A stretch of DNA of 64,000 bases from Varanus komodoensis (lineage: Eukaryota; Chordata; Lepidosauria; Squamata; Varanidae), in NCBI RefSeq assembly GCF_004798865.1, contig NW_025335268.1, positions 98,737,396 to 98,801,395 on the forward strand, given 5' to 3'. The position numbers were made by a program, and so were the translations under genes. The notes under the pieces are model-generated. The model was not told the DNA's origin. It saw nothing but the letters and a program-made list of their open reading frames with translations, and ran no database searches. Numbering within the stretch: position 1 is the stretch's first letter; every line of letters begins with the position of its first letter. Positions 1 to 10,880 of the stretch are shown here, piece by piece.

Positions 1-799
1 CTTTTATCATTATAATTAAAGAAGAACCTGTTTCTCAACTTGCAAAAGGAAAATATAAAACTACCATTCCCGTTTAACTCTGTATGCTGCAAAGATCATG
101 TTTTCCATTAATTTAAAAACTATATTTGCAAGTAGAAGCATGGAGGAATATCACATGAGAGAAACACTCTGTTCCCATTTTAAAAGGAAATGTTCCCTCA
201 GGGCTTTTTTTTTCTTTTAAATCATCCTCCAGTTTCTAGTATCAGTTTTCTTGACTTAATGCAAGAACATTGAACAAAATGTTTAATACCAAGTAGATAC
301 AGACTTCTGTTTCAAGAGTTTTGTTCCCAGTTTTTGTACTTACAGTCATACATCAGATATTTCAACCTTACCCAGATATGTAGGACCATAACTCCCACTA
401 TCCTGTGTTGGGTACTGAAATCGAGCTACTTGTTCCCAAATCCAACCCAAGTTGCATCAGTGACTCAACCTGGACTTGATTCGGGAGCAACGAGTGAGCG
501 AGTCAACTTGACATTAGATTTCTACTGATTTTACAACCAAGTCACTTCAAGGGCTTACTGCCAACATTCAATGCATGGCAGGAGATCCTGGGATGATCTT
601 GGAGGAAAACATCTCAGACGAGCTGGAAGGTAGGCACAAACACAGCAGAGGCAGTGGGAGAGAGAAAGCTTCAAGGAGGTGGGGGAAGAAAGGGTTGCAA
701 TGGGGGAAGGGAAGACAAGGGTGGGAACATCTGGCATGTTACAATTTTCCCATCCGAACACAAATACCCTATCATCACCTCTCTTTTTTCTGTTAAAGT
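1..799. other. Gene-free AT-rich sequence
   Basis: No exon, RNA gene or clear transposon was recognised here. Short open frames are scattered and none resembles a protein I know. A few GACTTGA-like words near 470-530 foreshadow the denser cluster that follows. Confidence 0.6.
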
Positions 800-950
800 T
801 GGCTCTTTAGACTTGAGAACAGACTTGAGACTTGACTCAACAATTTCTTGCGATGTCTTGAGACTCAACTTGAACTTGAAAGTAAAAATTTGAGACTTGA
901 TTCAAGACTTACAATAAAGGACTTGAACTAGCAATCCATGTTTGGTACTT
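800..950. repeat. Degenerate AGACTTG-type tandem repeat
   Basis: Variants of the word AGACTTGA/GACTTGACT recur about every 7 to 15 bases through this stretch. They are interrupted by AT-rich spacers, so the array looks old and diverged. Part of a larger transposon is possible, but no ends were found. Confidence 0.5.
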
Positions 951-1017
951 ACAATCTCCATAACTTGCTTTCTGGAGCAATGATGGGCCTACACACTATA
1001 GTCCCTTCAGTGACTTG

Positions 1018-1103
1018 CAGTGCAGTCCTGCACACACCTGCAGAAGCCCCACTGAGTTTAGCAGGATTTAGCTCCAGGTAAGTGTCTACAGGAATGCAGC
1101 CTG
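1018..1103. repeat. Short palindromic interspersed repeat, copy 1
   Basis: About 85 bp with an inward-facing symmetry: a left half around GCAGTCCTGCACA and a right half ending in CAGGAATGCAGCC, with CCCACTGAGTTTAGCAGG between. The same layout, often with CCTATGCAT/ATGCATAGG ends, is a common pattern in squamate genomes and recurs here near 19.1, 46.4 and 62.6 kb. It probably derives from a small non-autonomous DNA transposon; I do not know its database name. Confidence 0.45.
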
Positions 1104-1517
1104 ACTTTCTCAGTCTTTCTCACTGAAATCAGTGACATGTAAACATAGTTCATTTTGCTGGATCATGGCCCATTAATATAGAACACTGAGTCCATGCAAA
1201 ACCCTTAGGACCTCTCCATGGAGAGTCCTTTGGAGACTGCCTTGCCGCCAACCCTTGCATCAGCTTTCTCATGATTCCACTGGACCTCAGCTCCCAGCCA
1301 CACCTCTCTCAAAGGTCCCCTCGGAACTGGCCCTAGCTAGAGATTAATTTGGCTCTGGTACTGTCCAACCTTTTTGGCAAGTGTGAGTTATGAGAAGTCC
1401 TAAGCATAACTGTATGCAACACTTTGCTACCTATGTCCTTACTAGGTGATCAGTTTTGATTGCAATTGTGGTTTTAATTTGTTTTAATCTGAGAACACTC
1501 AGCCTGGGTGACCTATA

Positions 1518-2932
1518 CAGTACCTTGCAGAAGTAGTTGTCCCCATTTGACTTTTCTACATTTTGTTGTGCTATCTAATTGGCGCTGTTACCATTTAGTG
1601 TACGTAAGATACTCAGTACTGTGAAGGTGCAAAATATTAGTATTGGGGCACAAATTTAGGCAAATGAAAACAAACTGGTACCTGGTGGTTAGATATGTAT
1701 TCACCCCCTTTGCTATGACATGCCCAAGAAAGCTCTGCTTCCTGAAGTCACAGACTGTAAGTGATTCAATGGAATCCACCTGTATGCAATTCCAGTGCCA
1801 TATGAAGTCAGATTAAATACACCTGTTTCTGAAAGGGCCCAGAGTTTATTGGACAGCATATGTAAACCAATGTCTTCATGAAGACAAGGAATTAACAAAA
1901 CAAATCCATGATAAAGTTATGCAGAGGCTAGGTTAAAAAATTGCAGACTGTGACCTTCCCCTGGAATACCATTAATTCCATTCTTACAAATCAGAAGGCA
2001 TATAGCTCAACTACAGTTCTGCAGAGGGAAAACCATTCTCTTAAACTCAGTCACTGGGTGAGGAAGACATTACCAAGAGGCCAATAGTGACTCAGAAACA
2101 AATGGAGAGATCTGCATCTGAGATGGGAGAAATTATCCATGGGAAAACTACCACCCAGATACTCCACAAAGCTGTGCTTTATGGAAGAATTGGGACAAGA
2201 AAGATATTGCTTAAACAAATGCATATCGATACATTTACAGTTTGCAAAAAGCCATGTGGGAGACACAACATATAGAAATTGGTTAACTGGTCTGATGAGA
2301 CCAAAATTTAACTTCTGAGCCCTATGTGTGGTATAAAGTCAACAGCGCTCATTGTCCTGAGAACATCTTTCCTATGGTGAAACATGGTGGTCCAGATTGA
2401 AGGCAGGATGCATGAAATGCATAGAGAAATGCATAGAGAAAAACCTATTTCAGTCTGCAAGAGACCTGGGACTGGGGCAGAGGTTCATCTTCCAGCAGGA
2501 AAATGATCCTAAACATACAGCCAAAATCCGCGTCAATATTTGAAAGTTGCTGACCATCAACAGTCCCCATCCAACCAGCAAAATTTCAGAGCGGCTGTTC
2601 CCCAAGAGTCACAGGACAGAACCGGAGCAGTTTTGCCTGTAAGAACAAGCAAACACTGCAGAATTCAGATGCACAAATTCGACAGAGAGTCATTGAAAAG
2701 GACTGACAGCCATAACTGCTGGAAATGTGCTTCAGCACTTGGAACGGTGAATACTTATGCAACCAAGTACAATTTTATTTTTGTTTACTCTACTTTTTGC
2801 CACAGTAAAAATAATTTATACCTTCACAGTGCTGAGCAGTTTGTATACAGCACATGGTAACAATGCCAATGAAATCTATTTTCAGTGTTTGGCTGAAACA
2901 CAACAAAATGTGAACAAGTCTGAAAGACACTG
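1518..2932 (+). mobile_element. Decayed Tc1/mariner-type DNA transposon
   Basis: The element begins CAGTACCTTGCAGAAG after a TA and ends in ACACTG before a TA, as expected for Tc1 insertion at TA. Its two inverted ends share the block ACATTTTGTTGTG and are otherwise diverged. Inside, on the plus strand, are traces of a Tc1 transposase: WSDETK near 2290-2310, which holds one catalytic aspartate, and FQQENDPKHTAK near 2492-2527, which holds the second catalytic aspartate region. Several in-frame stops separate these motifs, so it cannot encode an active enzyme. Length, about 1.4 kb, is near the normal size for the group, so this is a nearly full-length dead copy rather than a MITE. The exact family is uncertain. 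Confidence 0.85.
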
Positions 2933-3139
2933 TAACTGGCACATACATCAGTAGTGGTATGTTTCTGTATCTGTTTCTATTTGTATACTTCTGTCAGAAT
3001 AAACCCAAGAAGAATTTAGCTGTGTATAATCTTTCCAGAGACTTACTGAGATCATGAATCAGTTCTGTTTATGTAATGCTTCATTCCACAAACCAGGCTC
3101 CTGTTCATTCTCTGTACCTTGATGCAATTTATCCTAGAA

Positions 3140-3335
3140 CAAAGCACCTGTTTTGCGTTCAGAAAGTGCTAGGTTCAATCCCTGACATCTCCAGCTAAAA
3201 ATAAACTTTGGAAGTAACGATGAGAAAGACCTGGGTCTCTGAGCACAGACAAGGGCTGGTGTCAATTCACAGGCCTAGGCTAGGTAGACTCACAGTCCCC
3301 CTCAATATAAAGCAGCTTCCTATGTTCACACATAA
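3140..3335 (+). mobile_element. tRNA-derived SINE (tail CAGCTTCCTATGTTC)
   Basis: The stretch carries a good pol III box B (GTTCAATCC near 3173) preceded by a tRNA-like head, and ends near 3333 in CAGCTTCCTATGTTCA. This head-and-tail combination is typical of an abundant squamate SINE. It is diverged from the pattern I know and gene-like content is absent. Confidence 0.65.
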
Positions 3336-4244
3336 TTGTTGCCTGAGGCTAAAAAAGAAAAAGATGTCAGCTCTACAGAGACACATCAAAGCACTTGATT
3401 ACATACACATTAACACAGCATTGCAAACTGCTTCCCATCCAGCTATCCTGCTTTGCTGACTGTGAGCTGTTTCCTTTTATATGGACACTAAGTTGTGAAG
3501 AGGAAGCGACATAAAAATGGCTGTTGACAAAGAAAGAGCTTATATGCTGTGCAAAAGAGGCAGCTGCTTCCTCTCAAGGCAGCCTATGCATCTCTGCATC
3601 TCAAATGTCAATTATTTAACCTTGATTCATCATTACCTAATAGGAAATACTATTCTAGACTGCAAATAGTGTCATCTAGAATGACGATGATATACCTGTT
3701 CTATAGTCAGTTAAGCTGGGGAAGGAAAAAGAGACATTAAAATGTCAGACAAATACAATTTTTAAAAACAGCAGGTCCCATGCCTGGTACAATCAATCCA
3801 ACTGCATCAAAGATGCATTTGTATAAACAAGAACTGGCAGGAATGGGCATTTTTGTAAAGATTATTCAGGAAAGCTGAAATTGATTCTGAAAAGTGTGTA
3901 TGTATATGCATTCTGTGTACAAGGGGACCAAGGAACCACCTTGGGCACCAGTTTGCAGAAGGTCAGGATACAAAGGTAACAAATAAAGAATGACAGAATG
4001 AATTTACCACACAAAGTAAACCACATTCAGCAAAGTTTTGAGCAACAATCCAGAAGTTTCAATGTTGCTTTCTAGAAAAGAAGCCATCCTGAGGGTAGTA
4101 TGGCTCTAAAAAAATCCATCCCGTCTCCTCATCACTTGTGGCTTCAGACATTATTTTTAAAGGGATATTATTTACCAGAAAATGGACTAGTCCATAGCAA
4201 ATTCTTCAAGGAAATCTGATGCTGTTCAAGTAGGGTACACTGTG
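3336..4244. other. No gene or clear repeat seen
   Basis: AT-rich intergenic sequence. Nothing beyond short chance open frames was recognised. Confidence 0.55.
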
Positions 4245-4890
4245 CCAGCCCTGTCTGAATGATGCAGGGCCACAATAATGGTAGCTGGGTTGCAAGGGAT
4301 GACATACGGAGAGCCAGTGTGGTGTAGTGGTTAAGAGCAAGGGACTGGGACTCAGACAAACTGGGTTCTAGTCCCCGCTCAGCTATGGAGCCAACTAAGT
4401 GACTTTGGGCCAGTCATAGACTCTCAGCCCAACCTTCCTCACAGGGTTGTTGTTGTGGGGATAAGATGGAGGAGGAGAATGATGTAAGCTGCCTTGAGCC
4501 CTTCGTAGGAAAAAGGCAGGATATAAATTGAAAAATAAATAAATAAATAAAATATGAAGAGAAATTGAGGGAGCTGGGACTCCAAGGCAATATTTTAGTG
4601 ACATATAGGTATGTGAAGGCATGTCACACAGTAGAGGGTTGTGACCTGTTCTCCACTGCAGTGGAGGAAAGGATGCAGTCCAATGGGACAAAGCTCCAGG
4701 AACCAGGTATCAGGAAGTACTTCCTGATGGTTAGGACCTCTAAGATATGGAATGGGCTTCCACCAGTGCGGGTGTTTAAGGAAAGATTTGGACAATCACA
4801 TTTTGGGGATTACATGAGTGGAGCTGGCTGGAGCCGGGGGTCTGACTAGATGTCCCAGGGAGCCCCTTCTGACTCTCTGTTTCTATGAAT
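4245..4890 (+). mobile_element. CR1 LINE 3' fragment, split by a SINE
   Basis: The translated pieces match the C-terminus of CR1 ORF2, including the REL-L-L start and the segment KYFLMVRTSKIWNGLPPVRVFKERF. The nucleotide end, TCTGACTAGATGTCCC followed by TGTTTCTATGAATGG, is the typical CR1 3' terminus. The part before 4308 (GGTAGCTGGGTTGCAAGGGA) continues the same element, shown by comparison with the uninterrupted copy at 54.1-54.6 kb. It is severely 5' truncated, as most CR1 copies are. Confidence 0.85.
4308..4553 (+). mobile_element. tRNA-derived SINE nested in CR1
   Basis: Complete element on the plus strand. It starts GGAGAGCCAGTGTGGTG with a matching pol III box A (TGGTGTAGTGG), then a degenerate box B in GGTTCTAGTCCCC. 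A middle part follows (TTTGGGCCAGTCATAGACTC), then the tail GCTGCCTTGAGCCC...GGATATAAAT and an (AAAT)n run. The same family occurs, reversed, at 53.3 kb and in pieces at 10.7, 14.6 and 60.0 kb. Its body interrupts an older CR1. Confidence 0.85.
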
Positions 4891-5169
4891 GGAGACATGA
4901 CCACTTGCATCCTTAGATGGGGCCCCTGGCATGATACATCCTTACAGCCCTCTGAGGCAGGGCTCTGTCCACATCATTCTTCTGGGAAGGCTGTTCCACA
5001 GGAGGAAGAAGCAGGCCTTCCTATAACTCCCTCAGCCTGCTCGTATCCATCGGCCTCAAACTATATGACAGCAAACAAGGTTAGAAATCAAAGAAGGCTA
5101 CCAGTGGATACTGGCATTACTGGCTATGTGCTAGTAAGTTGCTTGGGTCCTGCACCCATCCTTCTGGAG

Positions 5170-5265
5170 GGATCCTGTGAGCAGCTGGTTTGCCACCAAG
5201 TGTATGGAATACTGGACTAGATGAACCCTTGGTCTGTTCAGCATGGCTTTTCTTACATTCTTAAG
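5170..5265 (+). repeat. LINE/SINE 3' tail fragment
   Basis: The words ACTGGACTAGATGAACCC and TTGGTCTGTTCAGCATGGC followed by TTCTTACATTCTTA form the conserved 3' tail shared by L2/CR1-type elements and their dependent SINEs. Only the tail is visible, so the parent family cannot be fixed. Confidence 0.6.
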
Positions 5266-7724
5266 ACTGTCCCAGTGAATAACAATGTTACTGCAGCTTT
5301 CACGCACATAGACTCATTAAAATTAATTCATGCATTTTGAAAACAAAGTAACATTGGTTTGCACATTCCTAGGGTTGCCTTAGAATGCATGTTACATTCC
5401 CGGTGCCTAGGTTGCACAGGCTGGGTGCTATGTGCTGACAGATGGATAGATCAACAGACATCTGCTTGAATTATTATGGATTCATGTATTCGATGTCATC
5501 AGCTGTTGGATCCAGTGCAGCTCTTCCACAAATGGAACCTATCCTTCCAGAAGCAACCCATGCTCCCAGAAGGAGAGGAAGCAATATTCACCACTTCTTA
5601 CTTTCTTTTGTTGCTTCCTGCTGCACCAGTCATGCTGCTCTGGAGTACCTGTCAACTCTGCAAAGCATTTGGGGTGGGTGGCACAGGGACTTCAGGATGA
5701 ATTGCAGAGGAATTCTGCTTCCATGAGCAGGAACATCCTGTGAGCAGAACTCTGTTCATGGATGTTTGGACCCAACCCAGCCACATGGCACTTCGCAACA
5801 GTAAGGACAAAATTGGCCCGAAGGAGATTATAATCTAATACTTCAAAGACATAAAGGAATGATAAGGGAGACAAGGGATAAATGTGAGCAAATCTTGTGC
5901 TTACTGAGGCTTTGTCAGAGTTGGTGACGTCTCTGTTATCTCCTGGAACCATGAAACTTGGCATACATTTGGGAAGGTACTGCTGCATCACACTCACAAA
6001 TATTTGAGCATGCTGCTCCCCATACAGATCCAAACATCTGACCGAAAGTGAGAGATAAGAGCTGCAATCAACATGCTGAAAGTAACCCCTCTGCAATGTT
6101 GACCTTGGGTAGAAAATGCCACAGATGTTTCTTTTCTCAACACAGGCAAAAATCAAGCTTTTCATATTGCAACAGTGAGACATTTAAAACCAGATTGAAC
6201 AAAGTGCACGGAAAGGCCTGGAGGGAACAATATCATAATGGCAGCTGGATTCACTTAGCCAGCACTAATGTACAGAAATGAGGAAAAGGCATACATGTAT
6301 GTGCCTTTGGCCTGAAGCTGTGGATGGGTTTTGATCACCCTTTTCCAATATGCATCCTGAAGATCAGGTTAAACCTTGCACATGAAAGCACTCTTGGATG
6401 AATCAAGTCAGCCAATATTGATTTAATACATCAGATAACCAGGTAGCAGTCTGGGAAATCAAACAGCATCCTACAAAGAGCTCAAATGGGAAGAAGATCA
6501 TAAATACTAAATGGTACATTTGTTAATTAATTCATGTAGAAGTAGGTAAACATTTTCAACACAGCACAGTCAATCTAAAGTTGCAATGATTCCAATCAGC
6601 ACTCCAGCCTCCTTCCATCCCTATTCCTGGTGCTTTATCTACATGGTCAAAAATAGCCATCTAGCTAAACTGCAGGGCATGAGGCAGGGCAGTGGTAAAT
6701 ATTGCTGCCGTCACACCTTCATTTGCACGAGGCTTGCAAGCTTCTGATACAAGGGTGACAGGATTGCTTTTTATTTTTTCAGCTCCACTTCCTGATACTA
6801 TTAACTTTAAGCCCAAGGAAGCAGAATCATGACTAGCATGACTGACCATTGGCAGTGGCCCAAGGCACTGTGCTACCTAAAGCAGATTCCAAATGGCTCT
6901 GCACCATTCAGATACCAATTCTGCCTTTGCTCCCCCTACCCTTGCCCTGCCTAAGGCAGGTTGCTTCAACTGCTTCATGGACAAAGCTGGCTCCTACCTT
7001 GCACAGTGATCTACAAGATTTTAACTCTGTTCTGAAGCTGTTTTGTAGATTGTTAGATTTCTTCCATTCCATCGTCCATTCACCGATGTAACTGTGTGTT
7101 GTGTTTTCTTTAGAAAATGTATGAGAATTTCATTCTGCTTGCACTAATGCACATCTGCACAAATACCTCAAAAGAGTAAAAAAAAGTGTGCAGGTCTGAA
7201 GAATTCGCACAGCTATTTCTACAAGTCAGGAAAAGTCAGCCCACTGTGGAACTTGCAGGTTGGATGCACAGAAATTCACACTCATTTGATTCCATTCTTA
7301 CATTCTCCAACCTCCCTACCCTTGAGAGCACCTGTAGTAGCCAACATGAAGGTTCTTCACAACTTACAGGAATATGTAAAGCCAACATTTTAAAGTAGGA
7401 ATGTTGGAAGTGGGGAACTATTCCTTGGTGCCCAGTTTCCCACTTGGGAATCCAGCTGAGATACTTTTGTCTAGTGGTGATGGTAAAAGCAGATGGGAAC
7501 TTGTAGATATAGAGAACTGCTCAAATGTTCTATAGCTATCCAGCCAACATTTCACCCACCTCCATATCTGATTACAGCATAGAATGAAAACAGAAATATA
7601 CCCATTTCTTATTCAACCGCAGGCAACCTTGAGAGAGTCAAGCATATTTGCCAAAACTCTCATGATCAAACACTGCTTTTGTGGGAAGAAAGTCTTTGCG
7701 AGCAATCTGAACTTCTCTGTACTT
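5266..7724. other. Gene-free sequence with one unrecognised long open frame
   Basis: No known exon or transposon was recognised. The minus strand has a 163-codon open frame at 5692-6183. It has no recognisable domain and no splice-flanked conserved block, and I do not call it a gene. The rest is ordinary AT-rich intergenic DNA. Confidence 0.5.
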
Positions 7725-7888
7725 TCTCATATTGGGTCAACAGAGCTGGTCTCATTCTTTCCAATGTCATTCTGATCACTACAATGTCATTCTTTTGTTC
7801 CTACACTCTCATATTGGGTCAACAGAGCTGGTCTCATTCTTTCCAATGTCATTCTGATCACTACAATGTCATTCTTTTGTTCCTACAC
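7725..7888. repeat. Perfect 82-bp tandem duplication
   Basis: Two copies in direct succession, 7725-7806 and 7807-7888, both starting TCTCATATTGGGTCAACAGA and ending TTGTTCCTACAC. I see no difference between them, so the duplication is recent or an assembly artefact. Confidence 0.9.
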
Positions 7889-9689
7889 TGTCTGTGCTTG
7901 CATCCTGGCTTGCACCCATAGGAGCACAGCGAGAACTGCATATTTTCATGAGCAGCCTTAGCCAAAGAGAACAACTGAGGGTTCAGGTACAAGTCATGGC
8001 CCTGGATCTCCAGTGAAAAAGTCAAGCCATGATCATTCACCAGACAGTGACAGAGAAACCAGACCATCTGCTTAGGAAAACATTGGGGTCCTTAAAGACA
8101 TTCCAATGAACTCCAGTAAGAAATGTCCTTTTTAGTGATGATTTGTAAAGCTTGATTGGTATCACAGAGCAATGTGCACTGAATGACAGAAGAGGAAAGA
8201 TAAACAGATCTGAATGTATCATAACCAGAGAGCAGAAGAAACTTGGGTGCACCTTTGTCAAACATGCACTGTGGCCAAGCAAGTAAGTTGGTTCAAGTAA
8301 GCCCAGGTGGCTCAAATACATGAGGTGCATCTTATCCTGTCTGTGCAGGGCAAAGAATGGCCAGTCAGTGTGACCAGTGGGCAATGGGTCCATGCTGGTA
8401 TTGCAGACTCAAGCAAGCAGAGTTGCCTAAGCACCATCTTGCCTAATCAGAACTCTTGCACCAAACATTGATTCCCACCAACACAGACCAGAAATGAAAC
8501 AGTGTTGCTGGGACAGAAGCACTTCATTCAGCGAAGGACTGTTAAATACAGCAGAAATACAGATCATATGGCCCTCCGGTTGCTGTTGGACGACAATGTC
8601 TATCATCCTTCCCACGGGAGTTGCCAAATATCCCCCACACCTAAACATAACATAACCCCGTAACATAAAGTGGAAGGGATTTCACTCTACACCCACAAAC
8701 CCACTGTGTGCACTATTGAGACCACATTGCAAGGTGCCTTTTCCTCCCTGGAGCCTGTTCCAAGTTAGTTTCTGGTGTCCAGCTTAGAGCCTCTGATATA
8801 CAAGACTGTATCTCAGAGATGTGATCACACCAAGAGAAAATGTGTGTAAAAGCCCCATCTTCTCACCTGGCCATAAAGGTGATCATAAGGTTTACAGGGA
8901 AGGGGGTTAGACACGCTGAGGAAAACCCTTTCCCACCTGCCTCATTTCTCCGCTCATTGTTCTGGCCCTATGCCACTAGGCAAGCTGGTAAGATGCTTCA
9001 AGGATGACACCAACGGCACTGCCAGGACATGCAGCATTTTGTACAATTGGGGATTAATATCCCACCAGCATGTTTATTCATCTCTCTGTACTCACATAGT
9101 GCTTGGAAGGGCTTCGCCTTTTTTCCACATCCACCACATTCGCATCCAGCACGCTGTAGGACAGCATCTTCAGCCCCAGGAAAACCAGGAAATACAAACA
9201 GGGTCCAGATGTATCCTTGTATTATGATGAGTGTGCTTATTCTTTCAGGATGGTTCCTTAGAGCTCAAGAAAGAGGATTTCCTAGGAAGCTGATGCCTTC
9301 TTTTTTCTTTTCCTTCCCCACACACCCAGTTGCCTGCACAAGACAAGCAAAACTTCCCAAATATATACAGGAGATGTTTTCAAACGTATATTTAAAGGGA
9401 AAAAACCATGCGAGAAAACTGCAAAAATATTGAAGAGCGTGACCTCACACACACTCCTGTTTGCCCCCTGGAAGTAGGTCAGAAAGGTCTTCCGTCACTT
9501 TCAAGAGTCTGGGTCTTTCTATCCTTGTGGAAGGGGATTCTTCTGGTCCAGCCCGCGCTGTGTGGATGGGAAGGAGTCGCTACTCTGTCTTTTGGGAATA
9601 AATCAAGTTCTGCAGCCCTTTGACGGATAGTTCGTGCAGTGTCCCGCACACGTATATGCATATAGATATATACACACACACACACACAT
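7889..9689. other. Gene-free sequence with small repeat remnants
   Basis: At 8568-8625 there is a fragment (GGCCCTCCGGTTGCTGTTGG...ATCATCCTT) of a common squamate repeat whose core reads like 'GTTGGACTACAACTCCCATC'. Similar scraps occur near 14.4, 33.56, 49.6 and 53.7 kb. An (AC)n run lies at 9672-9688. No coding exon was recognised. Confidence 0.5.
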
Positions 9690-10610
9690 AAATAGGTATG
9701 GACGAGTGGGTGGGTGCGTGCGTGCGTGTTTATGCCTGGCTGCCTCCTTTCCCTCTTTCTTCTTTCCTCCACTGGAGCGAGCCTCCCTCTAGTGTTATCG
9801 CCGTCCCCGGTTCCTTGCTCCTTCCTTGGCTATGGTCCCCTGCCGTGGCCGCCTCCGCCACTTCTGCAACCACCCCAGCGGGGAGGAGGAGACGGGCAGC
9901 AAGCAGCGGGCTGGATCTGGCGGAGAGACGGGCGCAGCTCCCTTTCCCAGCCTCTCCGGGTGCCGTAAGCTTCGCTCCGCGCCGAACAAGGCGACGGGGC
10001 TGGAGAAAGAGAGGAGGAGGAGAGCAGAGGGGGAGGGGCGGGCGGGAGGCAGGGCGGCCGGCTCTGCTTGCCGTGCAGCGGAGGGGAGGGGGCTTGGTCT
10101 TCCCCGGACAGGACACCAGAAAGAGGAGTGGGAGAACACCTCTCCACACCCTCGTGGCGGCGCGCCGGGCCGGGCCGGGCCGGGCCGCGCCGCGCCGCGG
10201 AGGGAGCGTGCCTGCCCACTATGCTCCGCCTCCTCTGCTGCGCGGCTGTGCTGGCTGCTGCTGGCCGTGTCCCCTTGAGGCAGCCCAGGGAGAAAGGCAG
10301 AGATTCCGCCCCACGCTCGGCTCCCCCCGACGCTCCTCTGGGGCGTCCGGCATGCCGCCTTGGCCTTCCCCACCCAGGTCTTTCGAGCCACCTCGAAAAT
10401 GCCCGACCGAACTCCTCTTTCTGGGGCTGGCTAGGGCCCGACCGCACCGAGCTCCTCTTTCTGACTCCTCACCCCGCACAAACGTGCACAGCCCATGCCC
10501 AAGGGAGGAGAAGACGCGCGTGTCGTTTGCCCTTGTGTCAGCTGGACGGCAGCTGTAGTCCAAAACGTCCTGATGGCACCAGGATGCAAAAAACAAACAA
10601 AAACCGGAGA
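9690..10610. promoter_or_regulatory. CpG island, orphan promoter candidate
   Basis: The base composition changes sharply to GC-rich and dense in CG dinucleotides, unlike the AT-rich flanks. Such an island in a vertebrate usually marks a promoter. No recognised coding exon lies in it on either strand; the long overlapping open frames here are typical of GC-rich DNA. From human gene order (SH3PXD2A, STN1, SLK; recalled, not checked) the promoter of SH3PXD2A, transcribed leftward, would fall to the left of the STN1 3' end at about this distance. However, its expected first coding words (MLAYCVQD) were not found. Alternatives are a non-coding first exon, an antisense or lncRNA promoter, or an unmethylated enhancer. 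A (GGGCC)4 tract sits at 10167-10186. Confidence 0.7.
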
Positions 10611-10709
10611 TAGGTAATCTTAAGGTCATACGTCCTCTCCAACTTGGCTGCAACTCCTATCAGCCTCAGTCAAACCTGCAGCAGAGCAGAGAAGGCTGAT
10701 TTAGATTTC

Positions 10710-10880
10710 ATTAGTGCATGCACTGTATATCCCACCTTTTCTGTGCTTATAAGGAACCCAAGGCATTTTGCATGGTCCCCCTTTCCTTTTTATCATCATG
10801 ACAATCCTGTGAAATAGATTTTGCTGAGAGTCAGTGGATGGCCCAAGGCCCAAAGTCACCCAGGTGAGTTTCATGGCCAA
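10710..10880 (-). mobile_element. tRNA-SINE fragment, reversed
   Basis: Read on the minus strand, this is the 3' half of the SINE family seen at 4308-4553. It contains the complement of GGCCCAAAGTCACCCAGGTG, the 'ATCCTGTGAAATAGATTTTG' block and the tail complement TATATCCCACCTTTTCTGTG. The tRNA-like head is missing or too diverged to see. Confidence 0.65.

Noticed and set aside
3140-3335. Functional tRNA gene
   Set aside because: It has pol III box B, but no cloverleaf can be completed and the tail is that of a SINE. The same holds for the SINE heads at 4308 and 53571.
5692-6183. 163-codon open frame on the minus strand
   Set aside because: No recognisable domain, no codon-level or splice evidence, and such lengths occur by chance in a 64-kb window.
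1-9689. Coding exons of SH3PXD2A in the left arm
   Set aside because: Expected from gene order, but no reading resembling its PX or SH3 domains was seen on the minus strand.
9698-10558. 286-codon plus-strand frame and several overlapping long frames
   Set aside because: They overlap in many frames inside a CpG island where stop codons are rare. Composition is low-complexity (R, G, P, A) and no homology was recognised.
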